Assembly: GCF_000004075.3 (NCBI RefSeq)
Contig: NC_026656.2
Location: forward strand, 17,308,607-17,372,606
Source of the DNA: Cucumis sativus
Taxonomy: Eukaryota > Streptophyta > Magnoliopsida > Cucurbitales > Cucurbitaceae
Direction: 5' to 3'
Length of the DNA: 64,000 bases
A model generated the notes under the pieces. That model made no database searches, was not told the DNA's origin, and saw nothing but the letters and a program-made list of their open reading frames with translations. The translations under genes and the position numbers were made by a program. Of the stretch, positions 49,806 to 62,300 are shown in pieces; within the stretch, counting starts at the first letter, position 1; each line of letters starts with the position of its first letter.

Positions 49806-52078
49806 TTCCTAACTTTATATGGCCGCGGAGTTGATATATTCTCGTTCTCTTTTGTTCAAATTAATATTTATTGTTTAGTAGGACAGAATCAGAACTTCAT
49901 AAGGGATGGTGGCTATTGTAATATAAATACATTTCACTCTTTCATGGTTAGGTTATATAGGTCAAGGAGATGTTTATTGGATTCTGAGCATAGTTGTGTC
50001 ATTAGTTAAAAATCATTAGTCAATAAGTATATGAAATTTCTCAAAAGAAACCATACTTTAATAGTTTATCTAATTTATAAAGTTAAAATTAATACTTTTA
50101 GTTTTCATTATACAAATTTCAAAGATTTAGGGGGTAAATTGATATTTTATTTTATACGAAAAAACAAAATTGAAGTTTTGAAATTGGCATAAATTTGAAA
50201 GTTGACTAAACTGCTTATGCCTATTAATTTAACCTATTATCTATCTATATATATATGAATAAACTAATGACAACCTGTGGTCCTCTAAATATTTTTGTGA
50301 CAAAAAAGAAACCTCTACTTTTATTTCATCTTTTCATTATATCTAACCTATTATATTTTTTATAAAGTAATTATTATTATTCTTATTATTATTTAATCAT
50401 ACATCAAAGGGCTTTATCTCAAACTTTATATATAATATATTTTTAATCCTATAAAAATATTTTTATTTTCAATACCATTACGATAAAACCGACCCCTAAA
50501 GGACCACTTTCAAAAATAATATTATTTTCCCAACTTATAATATATGGAAAATGAGATGTCGATTTACAATATTAAAACAAGAGGCTCTATTATGCTACGT
50601 CATAGCGTATCGTGGTGACAAATTTAGATTTTCTATAAAATCAATGCTTTTGTACCTATATATATATTGGTTAATATGAAACCTATTTCTCATAATTAAT
50701 TAATTAATTATCATAAATTTCCATCTCCCAACAAAAGTTGAGATTTAATTATTTGCAAATTGGAGAACAACATTTAATGTGATCAAGGTTCCATCGTCCA
50801 TGGACCACTATTTCTCTATTTCTTACTTAGAAAATCAATTCTTCGTAAGCTAATAATTGTACGGTTTTTACATTCTTTATTATTGCTTAATTAACTCTTC
50901 GATAGCTTGTTTTTAACTTACATTTCCTATATTTTAATCTGTCCCTCTATTAAGAAAATCATATTAGGGTTGACCCTATTTTTACATGTATACTCCGTAT
51001 TCTTTGCATGCATATTTGGACATATTACTCAATCACCTCTTTCTTTTTACATATACATGAAAGAAAACTATTCGATTTTACCACATATAAACGCCATTAT
51101 GTCTCATATTTAATGTTATTTTATTTCTAATTAATATTGCATAATCAAATAATTAGCTTAACAAAATGATAATTTCTTTAAAGCAAAATGTTTGTATGGT
51201 GGAGTGGAAGGTCACAAAGTTACACAATTATTATTTTCTTAGATACTCAAACTCACCGACTCATTTTCATTTAATATCATCATGTATGAATATCATACAC
51301 ATGCATCATATTAATATTTCTATCAACTCTTTCTGCTATTAGTTGTAATGTCAAATCATAAGCATAAAATATTGCTAATACTAATTAACATATATATTAT
51401 CATTTTTATTGTCTTTCTCTCAGTACCTTTTTCTCAGTATAATCTATTAACTTTTGACCTTTAGTAAAATAAATTTGTATTTTGCATTTTTTTTTGTCAA
51501 CTTTACCGTGAATGAACATAGTGATCTTGAAGGTTTTCTCCAACCACTCTCTTGACCAATACCATTTCCATCTTTCAAAAATCAACTTTTCATACTCAAC
51601 AAGAGGGATACTACAGTTGTGATAGCGTGAACAACTTTATTCTCTTTCCGAATGATCAAACAAAAACTCTCTCGAATTAACACTTCAAAAACTAGAAGAT
51701 TTATGTTCAGATCTATTCAATAATAGACATATAATACTTTACCTATTAGTTACCTCAAATTAACATATCGAAAACAATCTTATTTCATTAAAACAATTGG
51801 TCCTCCAACACACAAAACAAATTCAACCACCAAACTATCCAAAACCAATTGAAAGACAATAACCAAACACCAACATTTATTGACAACTGGTTTTTCTTAG
51901 AGATTTGATCTCTATAATTTAGAAGAAAAAAATTAAAACTTTAACACAGATAATTTATAATTACAATTTAATCATTTTGGTTCCACGTATAAAATCTTCT
52001 CAAATAGTTCTTATTGATGGAGATTTTAGCCAACCTTTGTTCAAATCACATCGACCAAATTTAGAATTTAACCTACAA

Positions 52079-53891
52079 TCAATGGACACTTGGGTTCAAA
52101 GAAGCAAAAGCAAGAAGCTCCTCATTGTCCTGAAAGGCAGCCATTTCCCCGTCCTGTAAACTGACCAAAGCTTCAATTCCGCGGCCATTTTTGGCGTCCA
52201 ACATCATTACAGTGTTCTTCATCTTAAACGCCGGCATAGTAATCCAATCCGCCGCTCCCCACCCAAAATCCACTTCATAAATTGGAAAATTGCAACCACT
52301 ACTACATCTATAAACCAATTGATTATTCCCATTTTTGCTCAAAATTTCTCTCGATTCGTTTAATCGTTTTTTTATCAATTCAAGCCACTCCTTTGTTCTG
52401 TATTTTTTCGCATATTTTTCACAAAACTCTCCCATTTCTTTTCTCATTGTGCCCACCAGCTCGTGCAGCTCTACTACTTCTCTTTCTCCGTCCACACCCA
52501 CCGGAAAGAACGACACTAAACTTCCGACTAAAGTATCCGGCAGCGGTGGCGCCACTCTTTTACGTAAATTTAGTGTTTGTAACAATAGTGTGGCTGGGTG
52601 GTTTTGGGAATTATTATTAGTTCTGGATGCTGAAATGATGGCTTTGTATATTAATGCTGACACAACTTCAACCCGAGATGGATTCTGTACCTTCTCTGAA
52701 ATCCTGTTTTTGAGAGATTCTATCTTTGAGCCTTCGAACACGAACCTGTTTGATTAAGAATAATACAAACCCATGATTATGCAATTAAATTTAGGTTTAA
52801 TTTTAAATTTAGCCAATTCCTCTGGTAGTTTAAGTGAAGTATATACCTTTTGCACGTGAAGTTTCCTTCTTCAATCACGGCGCCGGACATGGCGGGTAAG
52901 TCGCCGTGAGGGAACAAATCCCCGGAGAAAAAAAGCGGGTTTATTATTTCTTCTTCATCACAAAAACCGTTATTTCGTGTAATCACACCCCAATCTTGTA
53001 TGAACTTCACTAAAGTCGCCAAATCCCCAAGCTTGTGTGACAACAACACTCCAATGCTCAATCCTCCACATTCAAACAACGTTATTTGAACCTTCAACAA
53101 ACTCCCCATTTTCGAATCTTTCCATTGCAACCCATCAACAAATAGCTTCTCCACGATCTCACTTCGTGGGTTTTCCAAAATCTTCGATACCGTCACTCCC
53201 TCCAGCCGAGCCTCCACAAAAGTCACCCCCTCGTCGTTACAATCAATCGAGACTTTGTCTTTGATCCTACCCGCAAGAGGGTAGTACCTGTTAATTAGAA
53301 TCAATGAATATGGTTCAATAGGTAAGAGGATTTTTTAGTTGAACAATACTTTTCGTATTGGCCGGTTGAATACTAAAATACTTTTAACAGATCTAACAAT
53401 ATTTAAATCGAACTGCACCAAAAGAACTTAATCTAGCTGAGTAAAGACAAATTCAATAGCATATCATCCAACAAACTATACATATATACATCTTTTAAGT
53501 AATTAAATACTTTTTCTATCCATCTTTTAACTTTTTTTAGAAACATAATAGAGAAAACACAACAAATTATGAGAGCTATAGATCACAAGAGCAGAACCAA
53601 AAGAAAAATCATGGTATTAGGGTAAACACAGTTGTAATATATATATAGTTGTTACCGAGATAGAGTTGTGGAAAGAGATTGTCGAAGCAATTCAACAGTG
53701 GTGTGGTCGTAATAAGTACCCGAACTGGGACCATGGTGTGAGAAAAAGAACAGGAGAGGCACAAAAGTATGGGGGGCGAGCTGATCGAAGAGGGAGAGGG
53801 TATGAATGTTGAGATTGGGAGGAGTTGGAGAAGAAGGCTTAATGATTTGAGTTGAAACAATTTGAAGGTGTTGTAAGCTCATCATCGCCAT
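52079..53891 (-). CDS. BAHD acyltransferase 3 (vinorine synthase-like)
   Basis: Three exons join in frame (53891-53656, 53287-52847, 52745-52079), giving 447 residues. It starts with a family-like QIVSTQIIKPSSPTPPNL, has RYYPLAGR at 79-86 across the first junction, the catalytic HKLGD (His163, Asp167) and DFGWG at 385-389. The second junction falls before RFVFEGSKIESLK. It is more distant from the two plus-strand BAHD genes than they are from each other. Gly at the fourth position of HxxxD (usually Ala or another small residue) should not matter. Start: ATG at 53891, or the Met three codons on. A TATAAA box (minus strand, about 53976-53971) lies some 80 bp upstream. The gene appears intact. 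Confidence 0.92.
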
Positions 53892-54436
53892 TACCCCTTC
53901 TTAATTGTTCAGTACACACAGAATCTGTGTTTTCTGTATTTTCATGAATGAAGTTCTATTTCTTCATCTCTTTATAATGTGGATGGGGCGCTGCAAAAGA
54001 AATAAAATAGAATGAAGGACGATAGTGATGATATTGCGTTAGAGATGACAAAAGAGAGTGTGTGTGATGTGTAGTGGTGTGTGGGGGACCAAAGATTGGC
54101 GCCATGCTATTGCTTAGGCCCTTATGGTGTCTACCTCCCTACTTTCCATTATTTTATTTCTTTTTCATACTTTTCTTTTTTATATCTTAAAATATCTTTT
54201 TATTCCTATTTTTTTTATTATTTGTGGACACATTTTTTTAAATAATCAAATAAACTAAATTATTTTGCTATATTTTTTAAATATTTTATTAAATTTATCA
54301 TTTTTTACATTTTGCCCTAAAATTTAGTTATTTTTGTGAAGGAAATTGTTATTTTATTAGGTGGGAAATTACGGAAAGAGGCTTAAAGCGGAGAGGAATA
54401 AGAAAACTTAAGGGAAGGGGTAAAGGCAAAAAAAAG
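53892..54436. other. Promoter of BAHD 3 and spacer
   Basis: Contains the BAHD 3 promoter (TATA near 53971-53976) and A+T-rich sequence with no gene. Confidence 0.5.
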
Positions 54437-54508
54437 TGAACCTGACGTGAATCGAACACGCAACCTTCTGATCTGGAGTCAGACGCGCTACCATTGCGCC
54501 ACAGATCC
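54437..54508 (-). tRNA. tRNA-Trp (anticodon CCA), copy 1
   Basis: Seventy-two bases on the minus strand start GGATCTGTGGCGCAATGGTA. The acceptor stem pairs GGATCTG with CAGGTTC (two G-U pairs) and the discriminator is A at 54437. The anticodon stem TCTGA/TCAGA encloses CTCCAGA, giving CCA. The T-arm has GTTCGAATC. No intron. A run of seven T follows one base downstream on this strand, a good polymerase III terminator. Confidence 0.97.
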
Positions 54509-55714
54509 TTTCATGCATATAAAGGTATTAAATTAATAATAACTAATTATATACAATTTAATCTTTCAAACTTTGAGCTTAATTTTAGAAATATTTCTAA
54601 AAGGTAGATAAAAGTAAAAACTAATTTTTGAAAACTGTTTTCTTTTTACTCTTAAAAACTTGGTTTTTGAAATTAATTTTATACGTTTCTTCTCTTCCTC
54701 TCTTCTTCACCTTCACTTATTTTTGTTTGACTTTGATTTAGAAAATATCAGGTATGTGGTTAGTTTTGATATAGTAAATCTTTATAATTATTTGTTGATT
54801 GTAGCGATTAATTTAAAAAGGTAAAACATACCCAACTTTAATTAGGAGAAGATACAAGAAGTTAATATAGTTTAGTTCATCGATGGCTAATAGAGTTATT
54901 ATCAGTTAGTATAGAGTTATGCACAAAAGTATCCTTTTTTATATCATGTTGCAGTTGTTGATTGAGTCTTTTCAGTTGAGTGAATTACCTAATATGTTTT
55001 ATTCAACGTTTAATGTGATGTCTACGTGCTGCAAATGAGTTTTCTCATCACGTGGGGTAGGCCACCCTCGTTCATGGTAATTGGAGTTTGTTTGTTTTCC
55101 CCCCTCTAAAGTGGTAGGTGAATATATGTTATTTTGTTGTTGGAAGATTTGTGATTTTGTTTGAAAGAAAAGAAAAAAAAAGTTTGATGTGTTATTTCTC
55201 ACAAATAAACAAGGATTTTGCTTTCAACAAAATTGTTCCACAAGCTCTAATACAAATCTTATTAAACAAACGAGAAGAGTAGATGAACAAAAATGCTCAA
55301 TTAATCATATCTTCTCTTTCCCTTTTTTGAATATATGAAAGAGCAAACCTCTAATTTTAAAATAAAATGAACACATGCCAATTATCACAAAGCCAAGTCA
55401 TTAACTTTAGAATTTAAGGAATTAGCTATGTCATATAGAGTATTTATGAATATGAAAAGTGTAGCTATAAAATCTATCTCCCTAAACAACAATACTTTGT
55501 GTTAAATAACTCATATCTTTTTATAGCTCACTCCCGTACATGGATATAAAAGATATTATTTTTTTCAAATAAATAAACAAAGCAGAAAATGTAAAATTTA
55601 ACCAAGTATTTATTAGCAAAATTAAGAAATTAGAAATTAATCAAATGGGATTAGAGAACAATAGAATCATAGAAGCTCGGGGGCAAAAAGTTAATTAGAA
55701 AATAGGAGAAAAAA
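54509..55714. other. Spacer between the two tRNA-Trp genes
   Basis: A+T-rich with no gene seen. Similarity between the tRNA copies fades within about ten bases of each gene, so the duplicated segment is either short or old. Confidence 0.5.
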
Positions 55715-55786
55715 TGAACCTGACGTGAATCGAACACGCAACCTTCTGATCTGGAGTCAGACGCGCTACCATTGCGCCACAGATCC
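55715..55786 (-). tRNA. tRNA-Trp (anticodon CCA), copy 2
   Basis: All 72 bases are identical to copy 1, so it has the same stems, CCA anticodon and A discriminator (55715). The terminator is weaker: four T directly after the gene on this strand. Likely functional, since the internal A and B box sequences are unchanged. Confidence 0.96.
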
Positions 55787-57353
55787 TTATATGCTAACAA
55801 TCAAAGAATTATATTCATATACATTTATGATGAAAGATGGTTGAAGTCCTTTCATTTGATGTTACTTTGGATTTTCCTAGAAGGATATGAGTTTTTTTTT
55901 TTTTTTTTTCTAAAGTGAGTATTATAACAAACAAATACATGTCAATTGGCTGAAGAATAAAGTAATATTGAGTGTGAGAATTCCGATATAATGTTTATGT
56001 TGTTGATCATGTATAAAAAAATATGAGTAAAAGATTATTTAGGATTTTTTTTTTTCATTTGAACCCATGCAATTTCAAATGTCCAGATTTAGTTTTTAGT
56101 TTGTTGTTAACATTTTGAAAGGAAAAGAAAAGTTAAATATCAAAATTAATTATGAAAATGATTTTAACATAGGAATAAAATAAATAGTAAAAGTGTAGTT
56201 TCAGGTAAATAGGATAATGCACACTGTCTAACTAGTATGTATTCTTTGTCATGTCAATCTTTTATCATTTATTATAATGTAAAAGAAAATAGAAAATAGT
56301 TTCAAAGTTCAAAAGGTTTTATTTCTTTCTTTTTGTTTTTTGGAAAAGATTGAAAAGTCCTAGTTTTTTGGAAAAGATTGAAAAGTCCTAGAGTAAAGAT
56401 AACAATGAGAGTATTTTGCATTTTGTAGAAAATTAACCAAATGTTGGGTTTGGTAGGTGACTTTTGGTAGGATGTCCGTTCCTGTTAAGGAAGGAGATAT
56501 GTAGGAGACTAAGCTGTTCAAAATGACTTTTCTATCTTTTGCTCGCTTCCTTATTTCAGTTAGGTCTTTTATGTTACTGGCCAAAGATAATCCTTGTGAG
56601 AAAGCAAGTGGAGCGGACCAGCAGTTGTTACTGTCATCCTAATTCCAAGGCATAACTCAGCTCGAAAAAGATATGGTAATACCAAAGACGACAGTTTATA
56701 AACATGGCAAATTGCTTATAAAATGTCTATCGAGACTTCAGAGAAGAGGGGAGATGCAAAGCTCAGTGAGCTTTATAAGACTAACCAGATTAGTTGACTT
56801 TATCATCCTAACAGTAATGTTGCTAAGTAAGAGTGTTGTCCTACACAAGTACCAAACTGAAGTTTCCTAGTTCATCGTTATACATAAGAGGGTACCCTCT
56901 CAAAAGTCTCAGTATTCGTCTTTTGAATGATATCCTATCAAATTACTATTGCTACTATTGGAAGATCAGCGATCTGATTTATAAGTTTGACATGTAGACA
57001 TAAACAGATGAGTGATTACTGTATAATGCAATGCTTGTCAAACAGGTATATCTAAAAGCAATATTTTATGTGCAGGCTACCAAAATATCTAGAATAACAT
57101 ATTAGTTCAATAATCTGTAGGGTAAGGACTGGCTACATAAAGGATTTAAGAATAGCACTCAGAAAAAGTTAAGAATATGCATACTGGGACTATGGTTATT
57201 TGACAGAAAAGAACCCCACAAGATATTATCATATAGCAGGTAACAAATCAACGGTCCATGGAAATTTGACCTAAACTATATGCTACTACAGCATACTACA
57301 CCCCCCAATCAACAAGGTCGAGTAAATGGAAGTAAATATGTCTTACTCTCACA
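55787..57353. other. Spacer and 3' region of the PP2A B' gene
   Basis: Contains a perfect 28-bp tandem duplication (56335-56390), long T-runs near 55891-55909 and 56046-56055, and the probable 3' untranslated region of the PP2A gene (57000-57353). An open stretch at 56360-56584 (-) has no recognised domain. Confidence 0.5.
56335..56390. repeat. Perfect tandem duplication, 28 bp x 2
   Basis: The unit starts GTTTTTTGGAAAAGATTGAA and ends AAAGTCCTA. It occurs at 56335-56362 and 56363-56390 without a change, so it is recent. Confidence 0.95.
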
Positions 57354-59371
57354 CTAAACCGATGCTGTCCGAGTAGGTAATTTATGAGAAACAAGCACGG
57401 CTTCGTTACTTGCAGCTTTCTTTGCAGCAAGCTCTTCTAAACGATTCCATGTAGCCTCACGTCTTGCTTTCAGCTCATTTTCTTTCAATTCGTCCTCCTG
57501 AAACTTGACTAAGCATTCTTTGAGCAGATCGGGATCAAGATCATAGAATATTTTTCGAACGTTCAAAGTCAAGCTATGGACAGCCTGGTTCCAATGACTC
57601 CTGGCATTCTTTTCCAGAGCTGGAAAGATTATGGGCAGTATGACCTTGCGATTTTCTTTTATCAAGTTTTCAATGTGGTCATTATTCCACAAGAACAATG
57701 CCCTTTCTGCTACCTAGGAAATCAAAATGCAGCATCAGGTTAGGTTTCGAAAACAAGTGCAAGTAACACTACTAGGTAACATCTCTAAATCAAATATTTC
57801 ATTCCCCTCCACGAGCCAAATACTTGGGAGTTCTAATGCTACTACTCCCTAGAGTGAGTTATAACTTTCTAGAGGGAAAAAACTATTAAACCATTAGGAA
57901 TAATACAAAAATTTGAAAAGAGATGATCTTCCCTCATTAGTATTACCTAATTTATAATCTTCAAGCATTCAAACACAAGCTTACACATATAATCTCAAAT
58001 TTTCACTTGCCTAGTCTGCCTAGAACTATTGACAGTCAAACCTAAATGGAAAACAAAAGGTAACACCATAGCTTATGACCGCCCAACAACCAAACAAAAA
58101 CTTTTCAAACTATCCACAGGTGAGTCCAAGCAATTGTGAAAAACAATTAATACCTGAAAATGTGAACTATTTAGGCACCGGGCAATCTGGCGAAACAGGG
58201 GTACCATGCAGCGCTGGAACTCTGGAAGTTGAGTTGCTTCTAGTACTTCTTCCAACTCACTAAGAAACATTACTTCTTTCGAACTATTTGTAACCGGCCA
58301 ATACTTCAATAAACCTCTTATGACTGTATCAGCAAGCTTGCAATCTTTCTCGACAAATTGCGTGATGCAGTATGATAACTGCTGGTGGTACATAGCTAGG
58401 CATTTTGGTTTATGCAAAGGGATCAGTGCACGCACAAGGAATAACTTGTGCTCTTCTTTCAGAGGGAGAGCAAACCCATTGATGATACTTCCCAAAATTT
58501 CTAAAAGTTCAGCAATCCCATTATGCTTTTCAGTCTCAAATATAAATCGATAAAATATGTTATTTATAGCTTTTCTAATGAATGGCCGATGTACCATAAA
58601 TTTCCCATAGATACGGTGCAGAATTGTTTTCAAGTATTCTCTTTCTCTAGGATCTTCAGAGTCGAACAAATCCAGCAGTTTCAGAATGAAGGAATGATCA
58701 ATATATCTTTTAGCCAATTTTGCATCCATCTCAGGCGAGGCCACAAATCTGAGAAAGAATTCGTACACAATTTGCAAATGAGGCCATGCGGGATCCATTG
58801 AAGGCTCCTCCTCTTCCAAATCAAAACCTTCCACAATTTTGTTCTCACGTGGTTGAGGACTCATTGTTCTAAATAAATTTATGGAGACCATTTTTATAAC
58901 TTCCTGAATAACAGTCTCAGTAAATTTACTATTAACAGAAGTTACATAATCCACAATCTCCAACAAAGTCTGTCGCTTGATCTCCTTCTCTTTAAGGTGC
59001 TTTGTTGGGTCAGTGAAGTCAAACAAAAAGCAGCACAGATTTAGCTTCTTAACAAACAAATTCTGCTTTTCAGAGCTTGGAACTTCCCTAAACCCAGGCA
59101 ATGGTTCATATGAAGACGTGGGAATTCCATTCAGTTTCGCGTTCCCACCTTTATTAGCCTTGGTGCCATGATTTTGACCCACATCTTGAACAGAGTTGGT
59201 CGCCGCAAATGACGAAACCAAATTTGCCGACTTGCCAGAAGCTAAATCATTACCTCTCGAACTGGCAGAAGCATAAGCAGTTGATGGTGCCATATGGCTT
59301 CCACCATGTTCCCTACTCTCCCCACCCTTCGATGATTTCCGGGGAAGCTTACTAAATATCTGCTTGATCAT
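57354..59371 (-). CDS. Protein phosphatase 2A B' (B56) regulatory subunit, gamma/zeta-type
   Basis: Regulatory subunit that selects substrates and location for PP2A. Two coding exons (59371-58154, 57713-57354) give 525 residues, within the usual 490-550. The start [15 protein letters not shown] is typical of the plant gamma/zeta branch as I recall it. A Ser/Ala/Asn-rich leader of about 95 residues follows. The HEAT-like B56 core begins with [20 protein letters not shown] and contains [112 protein letters not shown] and [17 protein letters not shown]. The C-terminal tail is Lys/Glu-rich. The region 59400-60120 upstream probably holds a 5' leader with an intron. Confidence 0.95.
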
Positions 59372-62300
59372 AATTCATATAAAACCGATAAAGTAACACT
59401 CCCAAATTGGTAAAACACCCTTTTCCTTAGCCTCCAGAAACCTGTTGAAAGCTACCAGCTACACTACAAATCCATCAGCTCAGTAAAAACTCCATTTTTC
59501 CTCGAGGAGGTAGCAGCCAGCAATCATAGCAGACACTTTACTAGCATCAACTCAAATGAACAAAGCAAACCAAAGCTACCCTTTTCATCCAAAAAGTAAG
59601 CAGATTCACTCCTAGAACAGATCAGACAAAATCGCTGTCTTGAACCCATAACCGAAATCGAACATATCACCCGCTATTCCAGAAAACCTAGCTAGAATCG
59701 TATTCAAACACCCAGACGACTGAAACACTCAATACCAAAGATCTGAAATCCCACTCCAAGTTCGATTCTAAGAACTTCCCAGATACAAAAATAGAGAATT
59801 AAGTAAGAATCAACAGATATTCCGTCCGAATTCTTCGACCCACCCAAATCAGTCTTAGGGTTCAATTTCAAATTGGGAAAAGAAGAACAGAAAAAGAAAA
59901 CAAAAAAAGAAGAGTGAAGGATTTGAATGTGGAAGAGAAACCAAAGAACACATGCGATAATACAGAAACAGAGAGTCCGAGAATCCAAAAAAAAAAAGAA
60001 AGAAGGATTTTGAAGGGGAAAAATTGGCTTTCGTATTACTTACAGAGAGAGAGAGATTACTCGGTCTCTGCTTTGCTTTTTCTCCTTTGTGGCTTCCCCT
60101 CTGTTGACTCATATTTCGAATCAATAAATAAACCCTTTTTATTTGTTTATTATTATTATTATTATTTTCATTTCAAGTTGGTGATGCCCAATGCCAATCC
60201 TTCCTATTAAATCAAATTAACACTTTCCTGTATATTCCCTTTATATGTTTTTGCTTTTTTTCTAATTTTATTACCAAATATTGATTTTTCATAACTCAGA
60301 GATGCCTCAATTTTACCAAACTGTGGATTTGAAGTATTGATGTTTATCAATATTTCATATTTCAAAATACATATATAAACAAATAATTAAAAATATATAT
60401 AGAAATATTTTGTGTTTTTTAAAATCGTTAGAATATCTATTGTTTCTATTTACGGATTTTCTTTTATTCCTCGTATTATATAAAGAAAAGTAACGAAAAT
60501 ATAGAAAAAGTGAAAAACATCATATTTAGATGGAGATTTAATTCTATTTTGATTTTAAAACTTTTGAATTTTCTATTTTCATTATGAAATTTGTTGTTTT
60601 AAGTTTTGATTTCAACAAATTAACAACATACTTATTTGTTAACATGAGCATGATGATTCCAAGCATTTAGTAGTTTGATGTTAAATGAATTGAGTTTAAT
60701 TGTTAATGTAATTTGATGTTCTGAAATGTCAAAATTGAAATATTTAATTGTTTGAAAGATTACTTGAAAATGATAATTAAGATGGCCAAGTAAAACGTTG
60801 AAAATCAAGGATAGATCGTTAATTCATATGACATTGTTGGCAGCCAGTTTTATTATTATTTTTTTTTTATACACAATTCCTTATTTATTTATTAATTTCT
60901 TACACTTTTCCTGCAAAAATCAAACGGATTAAATTCCAACTTGTAATTATAAAATGCATTAATTAACATACGTGTTGATTAGTTAGAGGGTTTGAATTCT
61001 TATCAAATTCAACCCACCGAAGAAGATTGGACTTTGTTTATTCAATTTATTTGGACTATTCAACAATAAACATACAAAATTTGTTTAATAAAAGTTAAAT
61101 ATGCCCATCATAGCTTAAATGATCGGTTGATATATGAAATGAAATTGTTCTATATATAAACTTGGTTTTAGAACAATATTAGTTGATGTTAAGATTGAAT
61201 TAAACAGTAATATATTGATGGAAAATGATACTGATATCTCATTTGAGCTTCTTCTTCTTCTTCTTCTTTTTTTTTTTTTTTGTTGACGTTTTCATTTGAG
61301 TTTCAATATGACATGAGCAAATAATTAATGGATATGGACCATTTGTAATTTTTGAAACATAAAAGGGTTAAAGTAGAAAAGGGGAAATTAAAAGGAAAAA
61401 AATAACATAAAACTGAAGATGGCTCAGTGAGTTGATGTGAAGTTTACTTGCAAGTTGCTAATGAAATAAATTGGTGGGGTTTCATTTTTGTCATGAACAA
61501 TTTGGTGACTAGAGATAATATATTTTTTGGTTAAGTATAAATTGACCAACCCTGTGATTTGCCGGCAAAAACTACCCAGCTCGAGTACGGTAGGGGCGGT
61601 GAAATGCGTAGAGATCGGAAAGAACACGATATTTTTTATATATATATTTTATTTTGGGAAATTTACAAACGTGAAGAAAAAGAGCATACTTTATTGTACT
61701 TGTACTTCTCAAATTTTTGTGATTTTTATGCCTCGACCTTAATAATATGGCATAAAAATGATCTTGAAGTAATGGCAGAGAAAACGTGGCAATTAATATT
61801 GAGAAAATAAATACAAGCTAACTCGACCTGTGTTTTGTGTTGCCGTGAAAGTTGAAACTAAATTGGCATTGTGCACTTTTGCAAACTTTTTCAACTTAAG
61901 GCTTCTTTTGCAATTGGTTAATATATATACATAAAAGTTACTTTTGTACATATGTCCAAAATAGATGTCAAAAATGGAAGACACAGAAATGAAGTAAAAC
62001 CCAAAACATATAAAAAGGAATTAGAAACAATTTTTAATACCCCAAAAGTAAACCCAGTCACGATTTGACAAAGCAAGAATTGGATTTTTCGGGTTGAAAG
62101 AAAAAAAAGTGTTGAATATGCAAAGTCTTATATCCCAACTAACAAACCTTATTGGAACCGGCAGATTGCTACAGATGTTATGTGAACTACTCACTAAGCT
62201 ATTATTACTACGTATATTCATGTGAGTTACTACTCAACTATGAGGGATAAGTGGGTATCTATTTTCCTTATAATTTTGTATAAATAAAAGAATAAGGGAC

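Larger units (their letters stand above)
46928..52078. other. Gene-poor spacer inside the BAHD cluster
   Basis: About 5.2 kb. 48230-48640 is a more complex stretch with promoter-like features (annotated separately). 49040-49805 contains degenerate direct repeats. The rest is A+T-rich with no coding signal, and I found no remains of another BAHD gene. Confidence 0.5.

Noticed and set aside
56360-56584. A 74-codon minus-strand open frame as a small gene or mobile-element fragment
   Set aside because: No domain is recognised, it begins inside a noncoding tandem duplication, and composition matches the spacer.
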